A DNA stretch of 58,221 nucleotides from an uncultured Clostridia bacterium. GTDB lineage: Bacteria > Bacillota > Clostridia > TANB77 > CAG-508. Shown in pieces: positions 17,990 through 25,530 of this stretch (its first letter is position 1; every line of letters starts with the position of its first letter). Under the pieces are notes generated by a model, which worked only from the letters and a program-made list of their open reading frames with translations, did not search any database and was not told where the DNA came from. A program made the translations under genes and the position numbers. Location of the stretch: positions 1-58,221 of the forward strand of contig CASKJV010000012.1 in the NCBI GenBank assembly GCA_949388605.1. Reading direction: 5' to 3'.

Positions 17990-18131
17990 AGTTCACTTAG
18001 TGTACTTGTTACTTATTCTTCTCTAAAGTCTAGTTCACTCGGTGTACTTGCTTTTTTATGTTTGTAATTTTCAGTTCACTTAGTGTACTAATCATTAATA
18101 TTTTACAAAATCCAAGTACACTTAGTTAACT
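17990..18131. repeat. Four palindromic iterons, second cluster
   Basis: Units at 17990, 18032, 18073 and 18115, identical to those at 9939-10080 with identical spacing. Confidence 0.75.
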
Positions 18132-18249
18132 TTTTTAAGTTTTTAGTTTACCATTTTTAATTTTAACGAAGAATAGCGGGTTTGAGCCAGTTCACCGGAT
18201 GGATTTTTACATCATTTTTACATCACTTTTTATCTCTTTGATTAATACT

Positions 18250-18320
18250 AGAAGGCTTGCCCTTCTATGTGTGTAGACATTTCGTTAAGCATGCTTTCCT
18301 GCCTTCAATTTTAATTGAAG
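18250..18320 (-). other. Conserved hairpin motif, copy D
   Basis: Stem AGAAGG/CCTTCT, then TATGTGTG, TGCTTTCCTGCC and stem CTTCAATT/AATTGAAG. The second stem differs from copy B by a C-G to T-A pair, again keeping pairing. It lies 20 bp after the NACHT stop codon. Confidence 0.6.
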
Positions 18321-18340
18321 TAAAATTAATGACACCTGAT

Positions 18341-21301
18341 TTAATCGTTAGGAAATATGTTTTTTAAATCTTCCTCTATTTTTTTAGAAACTTTTTTAAA
18401 CAATGGCTGTTTATCAAAATATTCAAACATTGTTGATGAATTCCATTTTGTTATCTCCATTTCTGGTTTTCCCATCTCTTCTAGTAAATACTTCAGTTCT
18501 TTTTCTTTCTCATTAGTCTCGTCTCTTTCTACAAGTTTAATATATGGATATTCTACTGTTTGATTAGTTTTATATGAACTAATCAATGTTCCCATCTCAA
18601 ACATATGCTTTTTACTCTCGTCTTTATATACATATCCAAAAAATTTTTTAGGTCCTCTCTCATAATTTTTCATATATTCCTTTATTTTATAAAATTTTTC
18701 TTCTACAACTTCTCTATAAGCAATTTCAGATAAATAATAATATTTAGAAACATACTTAAGTATATTTTCATTACTATATAAATCCCACTGATAACACAAA
18801 TTAGGTCCTAAATCTTTTATATTTAAATCCGAATTTGTTAACATATAATTTCTGCAATTCTTTTCATTTTTAGTAAAAAATAACATCAAATAAAGCATAC
18901 TATTATGATTAATTTTATTTTTTAAATAATCATATATTACCCTTGAATCATTTTCATATAAAGATAATTTTATTTCACTTTTCAAGCTTTTATGTAATTT
19001 CTTTAATTCTTGTTCTAACATTTCGTATATTAAAATGTTATCTTTACATATAAGTAGAAATCTATTGTTTTTTACTATATTTTTTAATTGTTTGCCTATA
19101 TATTCAAAAGCGATTTCTCTATATGAATATATATTAAATTTACTATTTTTAAAATTATAAAAACTAATTGGATACATTGGATCATTTATTTGCAAATTAC
19201 CAAATTGTATCTCTATATCGTTTCCATCTTTATCCTTCATATACATTTTTGGTTTTTCTTCATCTTCTTCAATAATTACATCTTCGTTTTCATCTTTCAA
19301 TATAAAGAAGTGATAATGTAGACTATCATTAGTAATATTTCCTCTAATACCTATTTTATATTCCTTAATATTTCTGTCACTATATCTATCCCATGGATTT
19401 ATAAGCTGTTTCAATTCATAAAAGTTTTCATCTATCACTCTTTCATACGAATCTTTTAGTTGTTTTAAAATTGAATATTTTAAACTTAAATCTATGTCTT
19501 TGACTTTTAATTCTTTATAAAAATTATATTTACTATCTAAGCATTTAGATAAAAGTTCTATGTTTTCTTTTTCTAATTCATTAAATATAATTTTTTGTTT
19601 TTCTTCATCTTTACACATTCCTACTAAAAATATTATAATTTCATAAAAATTTTTATCTTTAATATTTCTATTTATAAATTCATATATATTTTTATTATCT
19701 TGTCTATATATGTATTCAGCTATAAAATATTCTTTAAATGAATAATGATAGAAATCAAATTCATACTCATTTTTTATAATAATTCCTGTGTCTAAAATTT
19801 CTTCCTCTATTTCATCTCTAGTTAAAGTTCCTACATATTTGTCAATAATTGTATCCATATCAGTAGCCCAATTGAAGTCACAACAAGCATAATCCTGTAT
19901 TATATTTCTTCTTTTCTTTGTATCTAATTTTATTTCCACATTTTTATTTTTAGGTCTCAAATCTATAAGATGCTCTAAAAACACCTTGTACAAAATTGCT
20001 TTATTTTTTGGTATTTCTTTATTATTATTTTTATAAACAAAAGTTATCATTGATAACAATAATGGATTTTTCATTAGTTCTCTAATCTGTTTATTGTCTG
20101 AACTATATATCCTATAATACTCATATTTTCCTATATTCTTTTCTATGTATTCTTTTATCTGTTCATCTGTAAGTTCCTCTAAGATATACTTTTTTAAGTA
20201 TTCATCTAATTCGCCAAAGTAATTATTATTTCTACATGTACATATAATCTTAGTATTTATTCCTTTAGACAAATTAATTATTTCATTAATAAAAGATTTT
20301 CGTTCTTTTTTTATCTCATCAATTCCATCAATTAATAAAATATATTCACCATTTATCACTTTTTCTCTTATGGATTCAATAGTAATATAGGACACATTAT
20401 ATTTTAGTGCATTATAAATAGCTTCTTCAATTGAAAAATAATTTTTTTGCCATCCTTTAGCAGTAATAATTATTGGTATAGTATTTTTTTCTTCTTTAGC
20501 ATATTTATTCAATATCTCTAATTCTATTAACTTTAATAAATATGTTTTTCCTATTCCAACACTACCTAATATTAATGCTTTATTTTCTTTTAATATATCT
20601 TTATATTCAATTTTTTTAGAATCTTCTAATGTTAAATTCATAAGTGAACATATATTATATAAGTCATTATCACATTTTAAGAATCGATTTATTCCTTCCG
20701 TTAAATAGCTAATATTTTCATTTAGTTTATTTTTACAATATTCTAAATATATCAATTTTTCATTTTTTATATCTGCATTATCTTCATTTTTTCTCTTAAT
20801 GAGATTATTATAGTTTAATATTTCATTTAACTCTTGCCAACATTCTTCTAAATTCACAATTTTATTATTAAATAAAATCTTATCTGCCACATAATTTTGT
20901 AAGCTGTATATTATTATATCTTCTCCATTAGTTATAACGTATATAACACATCTTGACCACATTGCATAAAATGATGCTTGATACTTTGCATCTTCAAGCT
21001 TTTCTCTTGGCTTTTTTAATTCTATAACAATCAATGAATTATTCATAACCCAATCTATTCCGTTTTTATCTCTATGATCATTTGCATTATTTTGTTTGAA
21101 GGCTATAATATCAGCTCTTTTACAATTTAAATCTTTTCTCCCATCTTTTCCATAAATTGGGTACTCTTCTGCAATATTCTCACTTGGATACTTTAACAAA
21201 TCTAACAAAGGATTTATTATTTTACTTCTCACTTCAGTCTCTTGAACTATATTCTCTCTTTGTATTTGTTTCACATATTCTTTTATATTTAATACACTCA
21301 T
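18341..21301 (-). CDS. NACHT NTPase with N-terminal restriction-like endonuclease, 986 aa
   Basis: Residues 1-150 resemble the type I restriction HsdR N-terminal domain: EYPIYGKDGRKDLNCKRADI and SLIVIELKKP give a PD-(D/E)xK site. A NACHT module follows: Walker A LGSVGIGKTYLL near 245, Walker B LLIDGIDEIKKE near 322, sensor IICTCRNNNYF and winged helix NPLLLSMITFVYKNN. The C-terminal 500 residues are a helical, probably sensing, region with no motif I recognise. Bacterial NACHT and Avs proteins sense phage and activate N-terminal effectors. Here the effector would cut DNA. It lies 4 bp downstream of abiEii. Confidence 0.8.
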   Translation of the reverse strand: MSVLNIKEYVKQIQRENIVQETEVRSKIINPLLDLLKYPSENIAEEYPIYGKDGRKDLNCKRADIIAFKQNNANDHRDKNGIDWVMNNSLIVIELKKPREKLEDAKYQASFYAMWSRCVIYVITNGEDIIIYSLQNYVADKILFNNKIVNLEECWQELNEILNYNNLIKRKNEDNADIKNEKLIYLEYCKNKLNENISYLTEGINRFLKCDNDLYNICSLMNLTLEDSKKIEYKDILKENKALILGSVGIGKTYLLKLIELEILNKYAKEEKNTIPIIITAKGWQKNYFSIEEAIYNALKYNVSYITIESIREKVINGEYILLIDGIDEIKKERKSFINEIINLSKGINTKIICTCRNNNYFGELDEYLKKYILEELTDEQIKEYIEKNIGKYEYYRIYSSDNKQIRELMKNPLLLSMITFVYKNNNKEIPKNKAILYKVFLEHLIDLRPKNKNVEIKLDTKKRRNIIQDYACCDFNWATDMDTIIDKYVGTLTRDEIEEEILDTGIIIKNEYEFDFYHYSFKEYFIAEYIYRQDNKNIYEFINRNIKDKNFYEIIIFLVGMCKDEEKQKIIFNELEKENIELLSKCLDSKYNFYKELKVKDIDLSLKYSILKQLKDSYERVIDENFYELKQLINPWDRYSDRNIKEYKIGIRGNITNDSLHYHFFILKDENEDVIIEEDEEKPKMYMKDKDGNDIEIQFGNLQINDPMYPISFYNFKNSKFNIYSYREIAFEYIGKQLKNIVKNNRFLLICKDNILIYEMLEQELKKLHKSLKSEIKLSLYENDSRVIYDYLKNKINHNSMLYLMLFFTKNEKNCRNYMLTNSDLNIKDLGPNLCYQWDLYSNENILKYVSKYYYLSEIAYREVVEEKFYKIKEYMKNYERGPKKFFGYVYKDESKKHMFEMGTLISSYKTNQTVEYPYIKLVERDETNEKEKELKYLLEEMGKPEMEITKWNSSTMFEYFDKQPLFKKVSKKIEEDLKNIFPND

Positions 21302-21305
21302 ATTT

Positions 21306-22151
21306 TTACTTCCTTAATGTTAATGTTATTTCTTCTAAAGCATGTATCGTATTTTCATAACTAATATCTTCAGCATAACTAAACTTGCTCTGATAGTTCT
21401 TCCAATGTTCCTTTAAAGTTTTACTTTCTTTTATAGCTTCCACTATCTCATCAATATTTTTCAAATTATCTATAGACTCTCTATATTCAAACTTCTTTAC
21501 AATAGCTTGTCCTAACAATTCTTTATCAAAATTTTGCTGTTGTGTAGTCCAAAGTATATAAATATCATAAAAATCCCTTGCTCTCGTTGTATCGACATTT
21601 CTTGAAATTATAGTTTCAAGTTTATCTGCTATTACTGTTTCCATATTATATGCAAGTATTTCTATAGAACGATCTTCAAACATTAAATCAAAATTATAAT
21701 TTACTTCTTTTGGAACAATTACATCTCCTGTTGTTATATCCAATTTCATAGGTACAACTAATTTATCAAATTTTGCCTCTAATGATACTCTATATCCTCC
21801 ATATTCATCTTCTTGTCTTATTTCTTTTATGTTTCTAAATTCAAAAGTTACACCATCATTTAAGTCTATACTAAATATTTCGTTTAATATATTTTCAAGG
21901 TTATCTTTTTCTAAATCAAAACCTTTTATTGTTGCATCCATATCTAGTGTATTTCTCATATCTATTCCAACTATAGCTGTTATTAACATTCCACCTTTTA
22001 ATACAAATTTATATTTATAATTTGATACTGAAATTCTTTCTAATAATCTCTCCAGCATATAGTTTTGTAAAATAATATTTTCATTTACATCAACTTTTGC
22101 TGACATGTTTTTTATCCATGCTTTTAATTGTGCTCTATTCTTAGCTATCAT
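21306..22151 (-). CDS. abiEii: AbiEii-type nucleotidyltransferase toxin, 281 aa
   Basis: The sequence KFVLKGGMLITAIVGIDMRNTLDMDATI is the nucleotidyltransferase signature (GG-x-x-L then D-x-D), and later ILAYNMETVIADKLETIISR and RARDFYDIYILW are conserved in AbiEii/JHP933 toxins. The family is a type IV toxin that modifies tRNA and arrests growth. It overlaps the antitoxin gene by 4 bp (ATGA), so translation is coupled. Confidence 0.9.
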   Translation of the reverse strand: MIAKNRAQLKAWIKNMSAKVDVNENIILQNYMLERLLERISVSNYKYKFVLKGGMLITAIVGIDMRNTLDMDATIKGFDLEKDNLENILNEIFSIDLNDGVTFEFRNIKEIRQEDEYGGYRVSLEAKFDKLVVPMKLDITTGDVIVPKEVNYNFDLMFEDRSIEILAYNMETVIADKLETIISRNVDTTRARDFYDIYILWTTQQQNFDKELLGQAIVKKFEYRESIDNLKNIDEIVEAIKESKTLKEHWKNYQSKFSYAEDISYENTIHALEEITLTLRK

Positions 22152-22741
22152 AGCAACACCTCCAAGTATTTTCTTACTTCATCTTCAACATTAAATAGTT
22201 TTGCATATTTATGTAGTTTTATCGAATTTCTATCTTTTCTTTCTGCATATCTTTTCATACTATCAGCAAATAATGCAATCTCGATTTTCTTCTTGTTCCT
22301 AATAATGTCACAAATTGTTCTTTCTAAATCATATACTTTCACTTTATTCCCATATGGTGTTTTCATTTCTGTTATACCTATTTCATATAGTTCATCTTTT
22401 AAATAGAAAAATTGATAGTTTTTATCTTTAATTAATACATTATTATAATAACTTGGTATTGTTAATTGATATTTTATAGGTGTCCTATCGCATAAATCGT
22501 GAAAATATAAAGCTGTTTCATGTGAGAATATCCCCTTTTTACAGATAGCTTGTATAATAAAATATTTATCTTCTAATGTGTCTGCACTTATATAGACTCC
22601 TCTTGAAACCCTTTCTATTATTCTTTTTTCAATCATTCTCGTTAAAATTTTACTATTAATTCCTATCTCTTCTACCTCTTTTGCTGTTATTATTCCATTA
22701 TTCTTTTTTAATAATTTTTTTATTATATCTATATTTTCCAT
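22148..22741 (-). CDS. abiEi: AbiEi-type antitoxin/repressor, 197 aa
   Basis: The N-terminal winged helix (NNGIITAKEVEEIGINSKILTR, RVSRGVYISADT) is the AbiEi_4 HTH. The C-terminal domain has DLERTICDIIRNKKKIEIALF, typical of AbiEi. It should neutralise the toxin and repress the operon. A 21-bp perfect inverted repeat just upstream (22757-22806) is the expected operator. Confidence 0.9.
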   Translation of the reverse strand: MENIDIIKKLLKKNNGIITAKEVEEIGINSKILTRMIEKRIIERVSRGVYISADTLEDKYFIIQAICKKGIFSHETALYFHDLCDRTPIKYQLTIPSYYNNVLIKDKNYQFFYLKDELYEIGITEMKTPYGNKVKVYDLERTICDIIRNKKKIEIALFADSMKRYAERKDRNSIKLHKYAKLFNVEDEVRKYLEVLL

Positions 22742-22756
22742 TTTTTCTCTCCTTTT

Positions 22757-22806
22757 TTGCCGGAAACTCTCGTAAATATCGTATCATTTACGAGAGTTTC
22801 CGGCAA
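22757..22806. promoter_or_regulatory. Perfect 21-bp inverted repeat, probable AbiEi operator
   Basis: Two arms of 21 bp (left begins TTGCCGGAAACTC, right ends GAGTTTCCGGCAA) flank an 8-bp spacer. It lies 15 bp upstream of the abiEi start. AbiEi proteins are known to bind inverted repeats upstream of their own gene. It is unusually G+C-rich for this DNA, so selection on the sequence is likely. Confidence 0.7.
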
Positions 22807-22915
22807 GCATTTATATAAAATTTGTTAAAAAATATTGATTTTAATTAAAAATTCTATTATATTTTTATTAAATGATTGAGAAGGCTCATTTCTGTGAGCA
22901 GTTATGATTTAGAAT

Positions 22916-22942
22916 GGAGCTTATATAAAAATATATAAGCCC
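22916..22942. terminator. Hairpin terminator
   Basis: GGAGCTTATAT pairs with ATATATAAGCCCC, followed by AGTTTTTG on the plus strand. It lies between the GNAT gene (minus) and the AbiE operator. A smaller stem GCTCA/TGAGC is at about 22884-22899. Confidence 0.45.
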
Positions 22943-23007
22943 CAGTTTTTGTTAAAAATCTTCGTAACTCTTAAATCATTTACAAAAATTTTCGATATAC
23001 TTAAATT

Positions 23008-23493
23008 CTAACTCTCAAAATAAAATGCTAATCTTGAATTATTTCTAATAAATTTTTCTTCAAAATTATTATTTGTAAATTTTTTTATAGTATTTCTCCA
23101 AAATTTTTGAGCTGTTTCATTTTTTACTAATGTTCTAACTTCCCATTTTCCTTTATATAACTCAAACATTTTATTGGCCATAAATGTACCTGCTCTCATT
23201 TTTCTATACTTGTTAAGAATAAAAAATTCAGCTATTTCGTTCATATTTTCTTTATTAAATCTCTGTAAAACAAAACCTGCCAATTTATTATCACATTTTA
23301 ATATATATGGATGTCTATTTCTCTCTTGCCAATATCTTTCCACATATTTATTCATTACATATAATCCAGAATCTAACATTGTGAATGTTGCAGTTTCATC
23401 TTCAAAAAAACTCAGTTCATATGTATATAATTGCATCAAATTATAAATTACATTTTTATCTTTTTCTTCTACTTTTATTAATTCAAATTTCAT
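23008..23493 (-). CDS. GNAT-family acetyltransferase, 161 aa
   Basis: YILKCDNKLAGFVLQRF and EFFILNKYRKMRAGTFMANKMF give the GNAT core. The pyrophosphate loop RKMRAGTFMA corresponds to RxxGxG/A, and RTLVKNETAQKFWRNTIKKF is the closing motif. Good RBS GGAGGAG 5 nt upstream. Substrate unknown. It directly follows a methyltransferase remnant, so the cargo here has been shuffled. Confidence 0.8.
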   Translation of the reverse strand: MKFELIKVEEKDKNVIYNLMQLYTYELSFFEDETATFTMLDSGLYVMNKYVERYWQERNRHPYILKCDNKLAGFVLQRFNKENMNEIAEFFILNKYRKMRAGTFMANKMFELYKGKWEVRTLVKNETAQKFWRNTIKKFTNNNFEEKFIRNNSRLAFYFES

Positions 23494-23506
23494 TTTCTCC
23501 TCCTAA

Positions 23507-23754
23507 TTATTTTTTGTGTATTAAAACATGATAATGATATGAATCAAATAATTTTTCCTTTTCTTCATAATAATCTATAACTTGATATATATTAATAATT
23601 TCAAAATCTTTAAATAGTTCTTTTACTAAATTATAATCTACATAGAATTGTGGTATTTTATATTCTGGTCATTCTTCCATTCTCAATCTTGTATTTTCAT
23701 CAATCAAAGACCAATCTTCTTGTTTGAATCCCCATGTATCTTTTGATCCTAATG
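23507..23754 (-). pseudogene. Remnant of a SAM methyltransferase gene
   Basis: The minus frame reads LTLGSKDTWGFKQEDW and later IPQFYVDYNLVKELFKDFEI and YHYHVLIHKK-stop, the C-terminal part of a class I methyltransferase similar to Bacillus-type UbiE/MT11 proteins. An internal TGA sits at 23669-23671 and the SAM-binding half is absent. The remnant begins immediately at the stop of the reverse transcriptase gene, so it was truncated by the insertion or exchange that brought the RT. Confidence 0.65.
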
Positions 23755-25083
23755 TTAGATAGCATTCAATTCTTTTTCTTTATATTCTAATTTTACATTT
23801 TTATTTACATTATCTAATTTTTTATTCAAATTTTTCCATGCATTTCTAACCTGTCTATCAAACTCTGCATCTTCTTTAAAAATATCTTTTGCTCTATTTA
23901 CATATGATAAAAAATTTCCTTCTTTGATCTTTTTTGTATTTGCTCCTAAATGAGAATATTGTTTATAAATCTTTCTTCTTCCTATATTCCTATTCAACTT
24001 ATTGCTATATCTATTTATTGTCTTTACTCTAGCATACATTTTTGTATAAAATTTTGAAACTGTCTTTTCTATAATCTTTATCTTATTTCCATCATAGCTA
24101 AATCCCAAATAATCAATTTTTGCATTTTTATTTATTATTTCTAAATTTTCTTTATTTAATTCAGCTATGCTATCATCACATTTTATAAAATATTTAGTTT
24201 TATTTTCACTTAATTTTAAATTAGGGATACTATTCACTAAATCCTTTATTTGATTGCAAATAAGTTTTCCTTCTTCAATATTAGGAATTGCTATAAATAT
24301 ATCATCCGAATATCTTCTAAATATTCCATTATGTGATGTTATTAAGTTATTAATTAAACTATCAAATTTAATCATGTAAATATTTGATAATATAGCACTT
24401 ATTGGAGAACCTTGTACAATTCCAAAATCTCCTTTATTATTATTCAATAATTTCTTTTTTATTTTCCTAAATTCTTCTATTTCAAAGAATCTATTAATTT
24501 TGCTTAATTCTTTTTCTTCTATATTAACTTCTTTTAAAATATCTTCTAGCTCTATATATGAAAATTTGCATACATTTTTTAATACCTTATATAAATCTAT
24601 TGATATACTATCTTTTTCAACTACATATTTAATTTTTTGCTTTAAATATTTATGATTCAATGTATCAAAAAAATTTGAAAAATCTGAAACAATAATAAAT
24701 GCCTCTTTTTGTTCTTTTAAATACCTCATTACTTCATGAGCAAAATGTATATTACTTTTATGAAGATTGGTTCTGTATGCTATTACCGCTCTATTCAATC
24801 CTAATTTTTTTACTTTTCGGTTATATCTTTCATTTAATAAATAACTATAATATTGATAAATATACCTATCTATATGAGAAGCATAATATATTTCTCTTTC
24901 TTTATACTTGCATTCTTCTCCATTATATTTTCTTCTTCTATCTGTATAATGTATGAATGGAAAAAAAGGATGCTTTGCTACACATTCTTTGTTCATTACA
25001 TACGGAATATATTTTTTATAATTATTCTTTTTATTATCAAAATGAGGATAATTTCTTACTTTAAATACTTTTTCTTTTTTCAT
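23755..25083 (-). CDS. Defence-type reverse transcriptase (UG/DRT, DRT2-like), 442 aa
   Basis: The N-terminus has NYPHFD and HPFFPFIHYTDRRRKY. RT motif A is IIVSDFSNFFDTLNH and motif C is FRRYSDDIFIAIPN, with YSDD as the catalytic pair, and GIVQGSPISAILSNIYM before it. There is no maturase or nuclease domain. The YPHFD...HPFFPF start and the VIAYR/SNIHFAHEV block resemble the 'unknown group' RTs of the DRT2 sort rather than retron or group II RTs. DRT2 systems use a structured RNA encoded upstream as template. Here a 447-bp stretch rich in hairpins lies upstream (25084-25530). Anti-phage function is inferred. Confidence 0.75.
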   Translation of the reverse strand: MKKEKVFKVRNYPHFDNKKNNYKKYIPYVMNKECVAKHPFFPFIHYTDRRRKYNGEECKYKEREIYYASHIDRYIYQYYSYLLNERYNRKVKKLGLNRAVIAYRTNLHKSNIHFAHEVMRYLKEQKEAFIIVSDFSNFFDTLNHKYLKQKIKYVVEKDSISIDLYKVLKNVCKFSYIELEDILKEVNIEEKELSKINRFFEIEEFRKIKKKLLNNNKGDFGIVQGSPISAILSNIYMIKFDSLINNLITSHNGIFRRYSDDIFIAIPNIEEGKLICNQIKDLVNSIPNLKLSENKTKYFIKCDDSIAELNKENLEIINKNAKIDYLGFSYDGNKIKIIEKTVSKFYTKMYARVKTINRYSNKLNRNIGRRKIYKQYSHLGANTKKIKEGNFLSYVNRAKDIFKEDAEFDRQVRNAWKNLNKKLDNVNKNVKLEYKEKELNAI

Positions 25084-25089
25084 ATAAAA

Positions 25090-25310
25090 TCCAATGCCTG
25101 TCAGTCCAGTCCGATAGATATCTAATTGACTGACAGACCTGTACCTTCCTTATAATATAAAAACGATGACTCTTTTCTTATATTATAATCTATCTTTTTT
25201 CTCCTCACCATAGGAATTATATGGTATATTATAGAGGAGGGTGCAACGATGAACACAATCTTAACAGATATATTCAAAGTGCTTACAATTGCATTGAATT
25301 GCACTAATTA
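25090..25310 (-). ncRNA. Candidate structured template RNA upstream of the RT
   Basis: Four hairpins sit in a row upstream of the RT start: CTGTCAGT/ACTGACAG (about 25098-25135), TTATAATATAA/TTATATTATAA (about 25150-25189), CTCCTC-ACCATA/TATGGT-GAGGAG (about 25201-25240) and AGTGC/GCACT (about 25278-25305). On the minus strand one frame stays open for about 61 codons through all of them (25304-25122). DRT2 template RNAs give a repeated cDNA with a stop-free frame. That mechanism is only suggested here; ends and expression are unknown. Confidence 0.5.
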
Positions 25311-25530
25311 TGAGAATATTATTGTAAATATTTCTTGTTTAGCACTTGCAATTGTTTCAATTATATCTCCCACAACAAATTTCATAGGACATTTGCATTA
25401 TATCATCTTTTTTTACATTCTTCAATACTCCCGAACAAATTTTTCATTTTTTTAAAAAATAAGATGCTATTAACACCTTATTCCTAATTCAAGTTTTATC
25501 TCCAAACATTCATTTATTTTTCATTATCAA

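Larger units (their letters stand above)
17318..18322. repeat. About 1-kb direct repeat, copy 2 (block boundary)
   Basis: Counterpart of 9265-10280 in the same order: long hairpin 17396-17470, covarying hairpin 17532-17563, rlmD-tail frame, iterons and hairpin D. Divergence is high in the outer 500 bp and almost nil from the att core to the iterons. That could mean recent exchange there or selection on those sites. Confidence 0.8.

Noticed and set aside
23755-25083. RT as a group II intron maturase or retron RT
   Set aside because: No maturase (X) or HNH domain and no intron boundaries, and the N-terminal blocks differ from retron RTs as I know them. A retron is not fully excluded without alignment.
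25249-25455. Plus-strand 68-codon hydrophobic frame with GGAGGG before its ATG
   Set aside because: It looks somewhat like a small membrane toxin, but the RBS-like GAGGAGGG is one arm of a hairpin, no family is recognisable, and it lies antisense to the candidate RT template RNA. Not kept as a gene.
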